64,000 bases of DNA, from assembly GCF_023516495.1 (NCBI RefSeq), contig NZ_JAMGBC010000001.1, forward strand, positions 2,132,501 to 2,196,500, read 5' to 3'. The translations under genes were made by a program, and so were the position numbers. The notes beneath the pieces were generated by a model that worked only from the letters and a program-made list of their open reading frames with translations, was not told the DNA's origin and made no database searches. Of this stretch, positions 7,129 through 16,437 are shown in pieces; the stretch's first letter is position 1; each line of letters begins with the position of its first letter. This DNA comes from Sphingomonas anseongensis. GTDB lineage: Bacteria > Pseudomonadota > Alphaproteobacteria > Sphingomonadales > Sphingomonadaceae.

Positions 7129-8509
7129 AGGAGTCCTCGCCGAGATCACGGAGTCGAAGCGCTCGGAACTTGCGGGGCGTCTCGCCGGAATTGCGCTGGA
7201 TTCGCTTCGGGCACGGGCGCGACCCACCGGCCGAAGCCTCGCCGACGCCCTCTCGCAGCCCGGAAGCCGCTTCATCCTCGAGATCAAGAAAGCCTCGCCC
7301 TCGGCGGGCTCGATCCGGCCCGCCGCCGACGTAAGCGCACTCGCGCGCGGCTATAGCGGCGTCGCCGATGCGCTCAGCGTGCTGACCGAGGAACGTCATT
7401 TTCGTGGTTCTCTCGAGGATCTCGCGCTTGCGAGGCGCGACTTCGACGGTCCGATACTTGCCAAGGATTTCTTCCTCGATCCGCGGCAGGTGGTGGAGGC
7501 GCGCATCGCGGGCGCCGACGCCGTCCTGGTCATGCTTTCCCTCGTGGACGACTCGCTGGCCGCAGAGTTGATCGCCGAGGCGCGCCGGGTCGGAATGGAC
7601 GCGCTGGTCGAGGTCCACGACGAGTGCGAAATGCGGCGCGCCAATGCGCTCGGCGCCAACATCATCGGCATCAACAATCGCGACCTTCGCGATCTTTCGA
7701 TCGACCTCAGGACCACCGAGCGCCTGGCGCACCTTGCGCGCAGCCGCGTCGTCGTTGCCGAATCCGGGATCCGCTCGAGCGAAGACGTGGAGCGGTTGTC
7801 GAGGCACGTCGATGCATTCCTGGTCGGAAGCTCGCTTATGGCCTCCGACAGCCCGGCCGAGGCGGCTCGAAAGCTGGTGTTTGGGCGGGTGAAGATGTGC
7901 GGCTTGCGCCAGCCGGAGGACGTACTTGCAGCTGCTCCGGCTACCTTCGCCGGATTCGTTTTCGTGCCTGGAAGCCCGCGCCACCTTACCGCCGAGGCCG
8001 CTGCCCCGCTGGCCGGGGTGGTCCGCAAGCGAGGGATGCTTCCGGTTGGGATCTTCAAGAACGCTCCGAGCGGGATCGTCACCGACATTGCGACGCTGCT
8101 CAACCTCCACGCGATCCAGCTTCACGGTATCGAGGACGAGACCTATGTGAGGCGTATCCGGCGCTCGCTAGCCGACCAATGCGAAGTGTGGACCGCGGTC
8201 CCCGTGGGCACGAGCAGCGCGATCGGTTTTCGAGGCGGCGATCGCACCTTGTTCGACAGCGGGCCGGGGGGGACCGGACGAAGCTTCGATTGGAGAATTG
8301 TCGGCGGAAGCGCGCGGCTCCCGCGGGCGCTGCTCGCCGGCGGCATCGGCGCCGCGAATGCACGGGCTGCGGCCGCGGTCGGCGCTTATGCGATCGACGT
8401 CGGTTCTTCCGCCGACGCGCTCCCCGGCGTGAAGTCGGAGCGAAAGATCCGCGCGCTGTTCGAAGCCCTCCGGCCGGACTCCAGGCAGGAGCAGCGCCTG
8501 TGCGCCTGA
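7121..8509 (+). CDS. trpCF: Bifunctional indole-3-glycerol phosphate synthase / phosphoribosylanthranilate isomerase
   Basis: One 462-residue chain carries two TIM-barrel enzymes. Residues 1-255 are TrpC ([47 protein letters not shown]). Residues 257-462 are TrpF ([29 protein letters not shown]). The chain length and domain order match the fused enzyme of E. coli (about 453 residues). Many local blocks are nearly the enteric ones, for example [13 protein letters not shown]. Most alphaproteobacteria keep trpC and trpF as separate genes, so the fusion stands out. The GTG at 7121 is chosen for overlap with trpD; an in-frame ATG at 7100 is the alternative. The stop overlaps the trpB start. Confidence 0.93.
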   Translation: MAEGVLAEITESKRSELAGRLAGIALDSLRARARPTGRSLADALSQPGSRFILEIKKASPSAGSIRPAADVSALARGYSGVADALSVLTEERHFRGSLEDLALARRDFDGPILAKDFFLDPRQVVEARIAGADAVLVMLSLVDDSLAAELIAEARRVGMDALVEVHDECEMRRANALGANIIGINNRDLRDLSIDLRTTERLAHLARSRVVVAESGIRSSEDVERLSRHVDAFLVGSSLMASDSPAEAARKLVFGRVKMCGLRQPEDVLAAAPATFAGFVFVPGSPRHLTAEAAAPLAGVVRKRGMLPVGIFKNAPSGIVTDIATLLNLHAIQLHGIEDETYVRRIRRSLADQCEVWTAVPVGTSSAIGFRGGDRTLFDSGPGGTGRSFDWRIVGGSARLPRALLAGGIGAANARAAAAVGAYAIDVGSSADALPGVKSERKIRALFEALRPDSRQEQRLCA

Positions 8510-9675
8510 ATGGCCGCTTCGGCCGGTTCGGGGGCTGCTACGTCCCCGAAATCCTGGTTCCCGCACTCGAGCAGCTCGAGGCCGCCTTCCTCGATGCGCA
8601 GGACGACCCAGCTTTCGCCGCCGAGCTCAACGAGTTGCTTGCCAATTACGCCGGCCGTCCGACTCCGCTGACCCGCTGCCGCAATCTTCCCGGCAACATC
8701 TATCTGAAGCGCGAAGACCTGCTTCACGGCGGTGCGCACAAGACCAACCAGGTGCTTGCCCAGGCGCTGCTCGCTCGCAGGATGGGGAAGCGCCGACTGA
8801 TCGCCGAGACCGGGGCTGGTCAGCACGGAGTGGCGACCGCGATCGCGGGCTCGCTGCTCGGGTTCGAGACGGCCGTCTACATGGGCGCCGACGACGTCGA
8901 GCGGCAGAAGCTCAACGTCTTCCGGATGGAATTGATGGGCGCTCAAGTCGTGCCGGTGGAAAGCGGCGGGCGCACCCTCAAGGATGCGATCAACGAGGCG
9001 CTCCGCGACTGGTCGGCGAGCTTCGGGCACACGCATTATCTGCTCGGCACCGCCGCCGGCCCGCACCCATTCCCGCTGATGGTTCGCGAGTTCCAGCGGG
9101 TGATCGGGCGCGAGGCTCGCGCGCAGGTGATCGAGCAGGCGGGCAGGCTTCCCGACGCGGCCATCGCCTGCGTCGGCGGCGGATCGAACGCGATCGGGCT
9201 GTTTTCCGAATTCCTCGACGACGACGTTCGGCTGATCGGCGTCGAAGCGGCGGGTCGTGGCCTCGACGGCACTCACCATGGCGCGACCCTGCTGCGCGGC
9301 CGCGAGGGGATTCTCCACGGAGCGCAGACCTATGTGCTTCAAGACAAAGACGGGCAGATCGCCGACAGCTGGTCAGTCTCGGCGGGTCTGGATTATCCCG
9401 CCGTCGGTCCCGAGCATGCGCATCTCAAGGAAAGCGGCCGCGCCGAATATGTCGCGGCGAGCGATTCCGAAGCGCTCGACGCCTTCTCCTTGCTGGCGAG
9501 GTCGGAAGGGATCCTCTGCGCGTTCGAATCCGCGCACGCGCTCGCTCATGCGCTCAAGCTCGCGAGGCAGGACCCGGAGCTGCTGCTCGTCGTCGGGCTG
9601 TCCGGCCGCGGCGATAAGGATGTGTCTCAGGCGCAGCACCTGCTCGACGCTGCTGCGGCAAAGGCCGCCGCATGA
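8500..9675 (+). CDS. trpB: Tryptophan synthase beta chain
   Basis: A 391-residue PLP enzyme that condenses indole with serine. The Schiff-base lysine is K81 in [16 protein letters not shown], and the phosphate-binding loop [12 protein letters not shown] and the LSGRGDKD ending are intact. The sequence runs close to enteric TrpB throughout ([42 protein letters not shown]). The start is a GTG at 8500, overlapping the trpCF stop by 10 bases, with AGGAG about 9 bases upstream; the next possible start would lose the [10 protein letters not shown] region. Its stop overlaps trpA by 4 bases (ATGA). Confidence 0.95.
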   Translation: MRLNGRFGRFGGCYVPEILVPALEQLEAAFLDAQDDPAFAAELNELLANYAGRPTPLTRCRNLPGNIYLKREDLLHGGAHKTNQVLAQALLARRMGKRRLIAETGAGQHGVATAIAGSLLGFETAVYMGADDVERQKLNVFRMELMGAQVVPVESGGRTLKDAINEALRDWSASFGHTHYLLGTAAGPHPFPLMVREFQRVIGREARAQVIEQAGRLPDAAIACVGGGSNAIGLFSEFLDDDVRLIGVEAAGRGLDGTHHGATLLRGREGILHGAQTYVLQDKDGQIADSWSVSAGLDYPAVGPEHAHLKESGRAEYVAASDSEALDAFSLLARSEGILCAFESAHALAHALKLARQDPELLLVVGLSGRGDKDVSQAQHLLDAAAAKAAA

Positions 9676-10505
9676 GCCGCTACGCGCAAATGTTCGATCG
9701 CCTCGGAGAGCAAGGCGAAGGCGCGTTCGGCGCTTTCGTGATGCTCGGCGATCCTGATCCCCTGACCAGCGCTCGAGTCCTGGATGCGCTGGTGCTCGGC
9801 GGTGCGGACATGATCGAAGTCGGGATCCCCTTTTCCGACCCGGTCGCAGACGGACCGGTCATACAGGCGGCCGCGAACCGCTCTTTATGTGCCGGAGTCC
9901 GCACCGCCGATTGTCTCGACCTCATCGCAGGATTCCGATCGCTCCATCCGCAGGTGCCCATCGGAATTCTGACCTACGCGAACCTGGTGATGGCGCGCGG
10001 CCGCCGGAATTTCTTCGAGTGCGCGGCAGAGGCCGGCGCCGATAGCCTGCTGGTCGCCGACCTGCCGTCGCTGGAAGCGGAGCCGTGGGCCAACGAGATG
10101 CTGGAAGCTGGGATCGAGCCGGTGCTGATCGCAGCCGCAACTACGCCTCCGCAAGCGCTTCGAATGATCGCTCGGCTGTCGTCCGGCTACACCTATTGCG
10201 TCAGCCGCCGGGGCATCACGGGTACCCATCAGTCTGGCTGCTTCGATCCCACTCTGGTCGATAGGCTTCGCGATCTCGGCGCTGCGCCGCCGGTGTTCGG
10301 CTTCGGGATTTCAAAGCCGAGCCATGTCCGCGAGGCGCTCGCTGCTGGGGCGGCCGGAGTCATCGCGGGCTCGGCAATCGTGTCGGCCGCAGCGGACGCA
10401 TCGTCTCCCGCAGCGGCGGTCGCGCCGCTCGTCTCCGAGCTCAAAGCGGCCACGCGCCGCGATCCGTCGTGCCAACGGAACGAGTCTTACGCCCAAGCGG
10501 TTTGA
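9672..10505 (+). CDS. trpA: Tryptophan synthase alpha chain
   Basis: A 277-residue TIM barrel that cleaves indole-3-glycerol phosphate and channels indole to TrpB. The catalytic residues E49 ([11 protein letters not shown]) and D60 (PVADGP) are present at the enteric positions, and [10 protein letters not shown] and GVIAGSAIV form the phosphate site. It is a few residues longer than the enteric protein because of a polar tail ([16 protein letters not shown]). It is translationally coupled to trpB by an ATGA overlap and is the last trp gene. The ku gene follows after 28 bases on the same strand. Confidence 0.94.
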   Translation: MSRYAQMFDRLGEQGEGAFGAFVMLGDPDPLTSARVLDALVLGGADMIEVGIPFSDPVADGPVIQAAANRSLCAGVRTADCLDLIAGFRSLHPQVPIGILTYANLVMARGRRNFFECAAEAGADSLLVADLPSLEAEPWANEMLEAGIEPVLIAAATTPPQALRMIARLSSGYTYCVSRRGITGTHQSGCFDPTLVDRLRDLGAAPPVFGFGISKPSHVREALAAGAAGVIAGSAIVSAAADASSPAAAVAPLVSELKAATRRDPSCQRNESYAQAV

Positions 10506-10533
10506 CCGGCGAACTTCTTGAGGAGAAGCGCCG

Positions 10534-11439
10534 ATGGCAGCCCGCCCAATTTGGCGAGGACAGATCCGGCTCGCGCTCGTGTCGATTCCTGTCGAGCTTT
10601 ATCCGGCCACCAAGAGTGGCGCGTCGATCCAATTCCACCAGGTCCACGAGCCCAGCGGCAAGAGGATCAAGTATGAAAAGGTGGTACCGGGGATCGGCCC
10701 GGTCGACCGCGACGAGATCATGAAGGGCTATGAGGTCTCCAAGGGCCATTACGTCCTGCTCGACCCGGAAGAAATCGAGAAGGTGAAGCTGGAGAGCAAG
10801 AAGACTCTCGACCTCGTCCAGTTCGTCGACGTGGGTGACATCGACGCGATGTATTTCGAAAAGCCTTATTATGTCGCTCCGGCGGACGACCTCGCCGAGG
10901 ACGCGTTCATCGTTCTGCGCGATGCCCTTCGAAAGTCGAAGAAGGTCGGGATCGGCCAATTGGCGATGCGCGGACAGGAATATGTGGTCGCCATCAAGCC
11001 GTGCGGTCGCGGCATCCTGCTCGAGACGCTCCGCTATGCCGACGAGGTCCACAAGGCGAACAGCTATTTCCGCGAGATCGGCGATTCGAAGCCGGACGAG
11101 GACATGCTCGACCTCGCATCGATGCTGATCGAGAAGAAGACGGGCAAGTTCGACGCGTCCGAATTCCACAACCGCTACATCGATGCGCTCAAGGAGCTCA
11201 TCAAGGAGAAGCAGAAGGCCAAGGGCGAAAAGGTGATCCAGGATCCGGATGCTGATGCCGCGCCGCCCAAGGGCTCCAACGTGATCGACCTCATGGCCGC
11301 GCTCAAGAAAAGCCTCGAGGCCGGGGGCGGCGGCGGAGCTGCGAAGGACAAGCCGAAAGCCAAGCCGGCGCCTCGGTCAAAGGCCCGGCCGCGATCGACC
11401 GGGACCGCGAAGAAAAAAGCGGCGGGCGGCCGCAAGTAA
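10534..11439 (+). CDS. ku: Ku protein of bacterial non-homologous end joining
   Basis: A 301-residue Ku homodimer subunit that caps double-strand DNA ends and recruits LigD. The Ku core opens RPIWRGQIRLALVSIPVELY and includes FHQVHEPSGKRIKYEKVVPG and LLDPEEIEKVKLESKKT. The C-terminal 60 residues are a Lys/Ala/Pro-rich tail (KAKPAPRSKARPRS) as in bacterial Ku proteins, likely for DNA binding. An AGGAG site lies 9 bases before the ATG. Only 3 bases separate its stop from ligD, so the two form an operon. The 28-base gap to trpA leaves open readthrough from the trp promoter. Confidence 0.95.
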   Translation: MAARPIWRGQIRLALVSIPVELYPATKSGASIQFHQVHEPSGKRIKYEKVVPGIGPVDRDEIMKGYEVSKGHYVLLDPEEIEKVKLESKKTLDLVQFVDVGDIDAMYFEKPYYVAPADDLAEDAFIVLRDALRKSKKVGIGQLAMRGQEYVVAIKPCGRGILLETLRYADEVHKANSYFREIGDSKPDEDMLDLASMLIEKKTGKFDASEFHNRYIDALKELIKEKQKAKGEKVIQDPDADAAPPKGSNVIDLMAALKKSLEAGGGGGAAKDKPKAKPAPRSKARPRSTGTAKKKAAGGRK

Positions 11440-11442
11440 GCA

Positions 11443-13941
11443 ATGGCCTCGCGCAAGCTCGACATCGACACCTACAACCGCAAGCGCGACTTCTCGAAGA
11501 CGAAGGAGCCCAAGGGCCGCAAGCTCAAGGGGAAGGGCGACAGCTTCGTCGTCCAGAAGCACGACGCCTCGCACCTCCATTACGATTTCCGACTGGAGAT
11601 GGACGGCGTGCTCAAGAGCTGGGCGGTACCCAAGGGCCCGAGCCTCGACCCGGCCGAAAAGCGGCTGGCGATGCGCACCGAGGATCACCCGCTCGACTAT
11701 GGCGGTTTCGAAGGGACGATCCCCGCCGGGGAATATGGCGGCGGCACCGTCATGTTGTGGGATCAGGGCCGCTGGATTCCCGAGCCCGGCAAGGACCCCC
11801 GCAAGACAATCGAGGAGGGGCATCTACACTTCACGCTCGAAGGCGACCGGATGAAGGGCGAGTGGGTGATGTTCCGCTTGAAGCCGCGGCCGGGCGACAA
11901 GCGCGAGACATGGATGCTCAAGAAGGTCACCGACGCATATGCCAATGCGGAGAATGGCGACGAGCTGGTCGATGAAGCCGTGACCAGCGTGACCACCGGT
12001 CGCACCATGGCGGAGATCGCGTCGGGGGAGGACGTCTGGCGATCCAACCGCCGCGGGCAGAAGGGCGGGCGGGCGAAGAAGAAAGCTGCCGACGCGCCGC
12101 CCGCTTTCGTCTCGCCGCAAAAGGCGACTTTGGTCGACGAGGTCCCGGCGGGGTCGGACTGGTTGTTCGAGTATAAATATGACGGCTACCGGCTGCTGAT
12201 CGCGACCGGCAGCGGCGCCGCGACGGCCTGGACGCGCAACGGCAAGGACTGGAGCGACAAGTTCCGGGCGCTGGTGAAGGCAGCCGCGAACCTCCCGCCC
12301 GGATGCCTGATCGACGGCGAGGCCGCGGCGCTCAACGACGAGGGCAAGCCCGACTTCCAGCTACTTCAATCAACGCTCAAGGAAAGCCGCGGCAAGAACC
12401 TCGTCTTCTACGCCTTCGACCTGCTCGTCGATCGCGGCGAGGACATCCGCAAGCTTCCCAACATCGAGCGCAAGGCGCGGCTGGCGAAGCTGCTGGAGAA
12501 TGCGCCGTCGGTGATCCTGTTCGGCGACCATGTGGTCGGCAAGGGCGAGGCGCTGTTCAACGCCATATGCGCCGAGGGCGGCGAGGGCGTAATCGCCAAG
12601 AAGGCAAGCGCGCCCTACCGCAGCGAGCGGACCAAGAACTGGCTGAAGATCAAGTGCATCCAGCGCCAGGAATTCGTCATCGTCGGCTGGTCGGAAAGCG
12701 ACCGGCGAGTCGGCTTCCGCTCCTTGCTCCTGGCCGCGAAGGAGCACGGCAAGCTCACCTACGTCGGCAAGGTGGGCACCGGCTTCAACACGCAGATGCT
12801 CCACGATTTGATGGACATGATGGAGTCGCTGGAGACGAAGGAGGCCCCGGTCGAAGTACCGCGAGCCGACCGCAAGGGCGCGCATTACATCCGCCCGGAG
12901 CTGGTTTGCGAGGTGGCCTTCACCGAGTTCACGACCGAGGGTATCCTTCGCCACCCGAGCTTCATCGCGCTCCGCGAGGACAAGCCGGCGAGCCAAGTGG
13001 TGGTCGAGACGCCCAAGAAGCTGTCCAAGGTCACGAAGAAGGCGGGCGCGAAGGCGCGCGAGCACCCGACTCCGGAAAGCTTCGGGATCACGATCAGCAA
13101 CCCTGACCGGGCGATCTACCCGACCGAGAAGATCACCAAGTACGAGCTCGCCTCTTATTATGCGGCGGTCGACCCGTTGCTGATGCCCGACGTGGCGAAC
13201 CGTCCCATCACATTGATCCGCTGCCCGCAGGGACGCGCCAAGAAATGCTTCTTCCAGAAGCACGACACCGGATCGATGGGCGAGGACGTCAAGCACGTGC
13301 CCATCCGCGAGAAGAAGGGCGAGGTTCAGGACTATCTCTACTTCGACGACATCCGCGGAGTGCTGTCCTGCGTGCAGATGGGGACGATCGAATTCCACGG
13401 CTGGGGAAGCCGCGCGGACAAGGTCGAATTTCCCGACCGGCTCGTCTTCGATCTCGACCCCGACGAGGGACTCGATTTCGGCGCGGTCAGGGACGCCGCG
13501 CGGCGGCTTCGCGGGCTGCTAAAGGATCTTGGCCTCGAAACCTTCCCGATGCTGACCGGGGGCAAGGGCATCCACGTCATCGCGCCGCTCGACGCATCGG
13601 CCGATTGGGATGCGGTGACCAGCTTCGCCGAGCGCTTCTCGCGCGCCGTGTCGGAAGCCGAGCCGGAGCGGTTCACAGCCAACATGCGCAAGGTGCAGCG
13701 CAAGGGCCGCATCTTCCTCGACTGGCTGCGCAACCAGCGCGGGTCGACCGCGGTCATGCCTTATTCGGCGCGAGCCCGGGAAGGCGCTCCGGTCGCCGCC
13801 CCGATCGCCTGGGACGAGCTCGACGATTACGAAGGCGGCAACGCCTTCACCATCCGCGAGCTCGACCTCCTTTTCGAGCGATCGGAATCCAAGTTCCTGA
13901 AAGGCTGGGGACAGGCGAAGCAGGCGCTGCCAAAAGCCTGA
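11443..13941 (+). CDS. ligD: Multifunctional ATP-dependent DNA ligase LigD (phosphoesterase-ligase-polymerase)
   Basis: An 832-residue enzyme with the three NHEJ modules in the order seen in Pseudomonas and rhizobia. The 3'-phosphoesterase is at about 20-180 (HDASHLHYDFRLEMDG, GEYGGGTVMLWD). The ATP-dependent ligase is at about 215-520 with adenylation lysine K245 in EYKYDGYR and the later DGEAAAL and EGVIAKK motifs. The primase-like polymerase starts at about 545 (ISNPDRAIYPTEKITKYELA) and carries the metal-binding DLDPDEG. All catalytic motifs look intact. It seals ends brought together by Ku after gap filling. No ribosome site separates it from ku, so it may be coupled. Confidence 0.95.
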   Translation: MASRKLDIDTYNRKRDFSKTKEPKGRKLKGKGDSFVVQKHDASHLHYDFRLEMDGVLKSWAVPKGPSLDPAEKRLAMRTEDHPLDYGGFEGTIPAGEYGGGTVMLWDQGRWIPEPGKDPRKTIEEGHLHFTLEGDRMKGEWVMFRLKPRPGDKRETWMLKKVTDAYANAENGDELVDEAVTSVTTGRTMAEIASGEDVWRSNRRGQKGGRAKKKAADAPPAFVSPQKATLVDEVPAGSDWLFEYKYDGYRLLIATGSGAATAWTRNGKDWSDKFRALVKAAANLPPGCLIDGEAAALNDEGKPDFQLLQSTLKESRGKNLVFYAFDLLVDRGEDIRKLPNIERKARLAKLLENAPSVILFGDHVVGKGEALFNAICAEGGEGVIAKKASAPYRSERTKNWLKIKCIQRQEFVIVGWSESDRRVGFRSLLLAAKEHGKLTYVGKVGTGFNTQMLHDLMDMMESLETKEAPVEVPRADRKGAHYIRPELVCEVAFTEFTTEGILRHPSFIALREDKPASQVVVETPKKLSKVTKKAGAKAREHPTPESFGITISNPDRAIYPTEKITKYELASYYAAVDPLLMPDVANRPITLIRCPQGRAKKCFFQKHDTGSMGEDVKHVPIREKKGEVQDYLYFDDIRGVLSCVQMGTIEFHGWGSRADKVEFPDRLVFDLDPDEGLDFGAVRDAARRLRGLLKDLGLETFPMLTGGKGIHVIAPLDASADWDAVTSFAERFSRAVSEAEPERFTANMRKVQRKGRIFLDWLRNQRGSTAVMPYSARAREGAPVAAPIAWDELDDYEGGNAFTIRELDLLFERSESKFLKGWGQAKQALPKA

Positions 13942-14128
13942 TATCGCTGGCCGAAGTCCGACAACCCCGCCATTCTGGTCGTTCGCCGCGCGCCGAAATG
14001 TGATAAGATCAGCGCGGGATCAGGGAACACGTCCGGAGGCCAAAAGCTAGCGGTTGCTCTTGCGAACAGGTGGGGTGAGGGGCTCGCGACTCGGAGGGCC
14101 CAAGGCATTGTAACGGGGGTATCTTCCA

Positions 14129-16408
14129 ATGCGTCAGGCTCTGCTCAATTGCGTCGCCGCTTCGGCCATCATCGCCATTTCGTCCGCTGCTCACGCTCAA
14201 TCCGCAGCACCGGTCAGTCGCCAGTTGAGAGCGCAGGCGCTCGCTTCACCCAAGCTTGCCGTGGTCGTGCCTCGTGTCGAGCAAGCAGCCGACCAGGTAC
14301 AGATCGTTTCGATGGTCGCGGCGCCGTCGCTTCCGAAAACGCTCGTCGTCCAGAGTGCCAACCCGCTGACCTCGATCCAGGCGCTGCCGGTCGAGCGCGA
14401 ATTGTCGCTCTCCGAAATGCGCTCGACCCGCGCGCTGAAGCTGGGAAGCTCCACGATCGATCTGTCCGCGATGCTCGCCAACAAGGACGCGCTTCCGAAC
14501 ATCGCCCGCCGGCTCGAGGCGTCGCCGGGCGCGGTGACGGTGAAAGCCACCGACGTGAACGCTTATGTCGTTCCGCAGGGCCTCATCGTCCGGTCCTTCC
14601 TCAACTACCGGATCAAGCCGGGTGCGTGCAGCGATTCCTCGCGGCGAAGCCAGATCGAGCAGGCTGGAGTAAGCTGCGCCGAGCGGCTGTCTGAAAGCCA
14701 GAAGGTCGCCGATTACGCCAATCCCAACTCCGCCCGATATGTCGAAGACCCGGCGCAACGTGACGCCGCGATCGCCAAGGCGAGGGAAGACTGGGCGAAG
14801 CAGGATGCGGAGACCGCCGCGCAGGTAGCCAATTTCCGGGCGATCCTCGCCAACCCGGCCGAGCGGGAGAAGATTGCCGCCGATATCGGCGCAGCGGAGA
14901 CTACTCGCCTGGAGTCCCTCAATGACGATGCCCTCGCGGAGGAGCTGATCAGCTCCGCCGAGACCAAAATCGAAGACGTGATGTTCATCCCGAAGGAGGA
15001 TGAAGTCGACAAGGGCAGCCGAGCAATGGTCGCGGACTACCGACGGCTCGGCGTTGAAGCCGCGGCCCTCAACCTGCCCGTCGTCGAGAACCAGCCCATT
15101 TCGAAGGTCGTGTTCCTCACCGGCTTCACGCTCGGCCGCCAATATGAGTGGAGCAAGCGGATCGAGAAGACGATCAACTGGTGCTGGGTCGGCTGTTCGG
15201 TGACCTATTACGCGGGGGCGAGGGCGGGCTTCAGCTACGGCTTCGGGCTCCGCTTCCCGATCGTCCTCGACGGTACCTACAGGACGGTGAGCGATAGCAG
15301 CGGCGAGAAGGGCTATCTGATCGCGAGCATGAACCCGGTCGACGGGACGCCGGCGCAATATGCCGCCTCCGGACTCGCCTCGACCCAGATTTTCAACGGG
15401 CAGGAGTTCGTGGCCGAGCTGAAGGCCTCGGCCGGCTACGATTACAAGCTTCCGCTGATGGGCGAGGGCCACAAGACCCTGACCGTCGGGTACGACCTGG
15501 CGGACAAGCTCCCGGCCCCTTACACCCACGGGCAATTCACTCCGCCAGCGCCCGGAACGTCGTCGGGCGAAATTCCCTTCGTGTTCGACCAGATCGACCT
15601 GCTGATGGGATACGGCAACTGGGGCGCCGCCGGGATCCTGGTGCACCCTGCCGTGAAGGTCGGGCTCCATTCGGACGCGCTTCGGATGACGGTCCACGAC
15701 AATGTCAGCGGGACTGACCAGCTCATCGTGAACGGCAAGAAGCTGCCGCTTGCGATCAACCCGACCGATCACAAGAGCAGCTTCTGGATCGGCCAGCCGG
15801 TCTATAACATCGGCTTCATCGTCACCCCCGGAGTGAACGCGCACGCCTTCATCGACGTAGGTGTCTGGTCGGACAGCTGGGACTTCCCGGTCTGGTTCCC
15901 CGACGTCGCGATTACGCTTCCGCCGGGCGGAGTCGATTTCGCCTGTCACTCCGGCACGGTCTGCCGCCGCGACTATGCCTATACCGGCAGCTCGCGGCCC
16001 GGGCTTATAGATACGGCGGCCGCAACCGGAACTCTGGAGGTCATGGACAGCGCCACTGCAACTCCAAAGCCGCCTTCGCCGGCCGTCGAGGGCGCTCTTG
16101 GAACGCTGCGGCAGCGGCGCGGGGCGATACAGGCTCTGGGCACCGTGGCCGCCGTTTCTGTCTGCCCCGAGGGACTGGTCGAGCGGCTCGCCAACGCCGG
16201 CGATCACAAATGCGTGTCCGCGGACGAAGGAAAGCGCATTGCCGACGAGAACCGGCTCGATGCGTCCAATCACGACCCTTCCGGCGCCTATGGACCGGAT
16301 ACCTGCCTGAGCGGTCTCGTCTGGCGCGATGCCGTTCCTGGCGATCACGTTTGCGTCTCGCCGCAACGCCGCGACGAGATCAGCCGGCTGAACGCCGAAG
16401 TGAGGTAG
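14129..16408 (+). CDS. Large secreted protein with C-terminal Cys-containing GDHxCV motifs, unknown
   Basis: A 759-residue protein with a clear signal peptide (residues 1-24, ending SSAAHAQ). The first 300 residues are helix-rich and polar. A beta-rich middle part holds Trp/Cys-rich stretches (INWCWVGCSVTYYAGARAGF, GFGLRFPIVLDGTY), and a proline-bounded linker follows at about residue 630. The end carries two copies of a short motif: CPEGLVERLANAGDHKCVS and CLSGLVWRDAVPGDHVCVSP. That motif occurs as a repeat in various bacterial exported proteins. I do not recognise the main domain. A GGGGG ribosome-site-like run lies just before the ATG. It is transcribed with the acylase gene, 29 bases downstream. 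Confidence 0.75.
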   Translation: MRQALLNCVAASAIIAISSAAHAQSAAPVSRQLRAQALASPKLAVVVPRVEQAADQVQIVSMVAAPSLPKTLVVQSANPLTSIQALPVERELSLSEMRSTRALKLGSSTIDLSAMLANKDALPNIARRLEASPGAVTVKATDVNAYVVPQGLIVRSFLNYRIKPGACSDSSRRSQIEQAGVSCAERLSESQKVADYANPNSARYVEDPAQRDAAIAKAREDWAKQDAETAAQVANFRAILANPAEREKIAADIGAAETTRLESLNDDALAEELISSAETKIEDVMFIPKEDEVDKGSRAMVADYRRLGVEAAALNLPVVENQPISKVVFLTGFTLGRQYEWSKRIEKTINWCWVGCSVTYYAGARAGFSYGFGLRFPIVLDGTYRTVSDSSGEKGYLIASMNPVDGTPAQYAASGLASTQIFNGQEFVAELKASAGYDYKLPLMGEGHKTLTVGYDLADKLPAPYTHGQFTPPAPGTSSGEIPFVFDQIDLLMGYGNWGAAGILVHPAVKVGLHSDALRMTVHDNVSGTDQLIVNGKKLPLAINPTDHKSSFWIGQPVYNIGFIVTPGVNAHAFIDVGVWSDSWDFPVWFPDVAITLPPGGVDFACHSGTVCRRDYAYTGSSRPGLIDTAAATGTLEVMDSATATPKPPSPAVEGALGTLRQRRGAIQALGTVAAVSVCPEGLVERLANAGDHKCVSADEGKRIADENRLDASNHDPSGAYGPDTCLSGLVWRDAVPGDHVCVSPQRRDEISRLNAEVR

Positions 16409-16437
16409 GAAAACCCGGGAGGGTGGACGGTCGCCGC

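Noticed and set aside
14246-16366. A 706-residue minus-strand open frame opposite the large secreted protein
   Set aside because: It is an antisense shadow of a GC-rich gene. Its composition is Arg/Gly/Asp-rich with no domain, no ribosome site and no signal peptide, whereas the plus-strand frame has a clear signal peptide.
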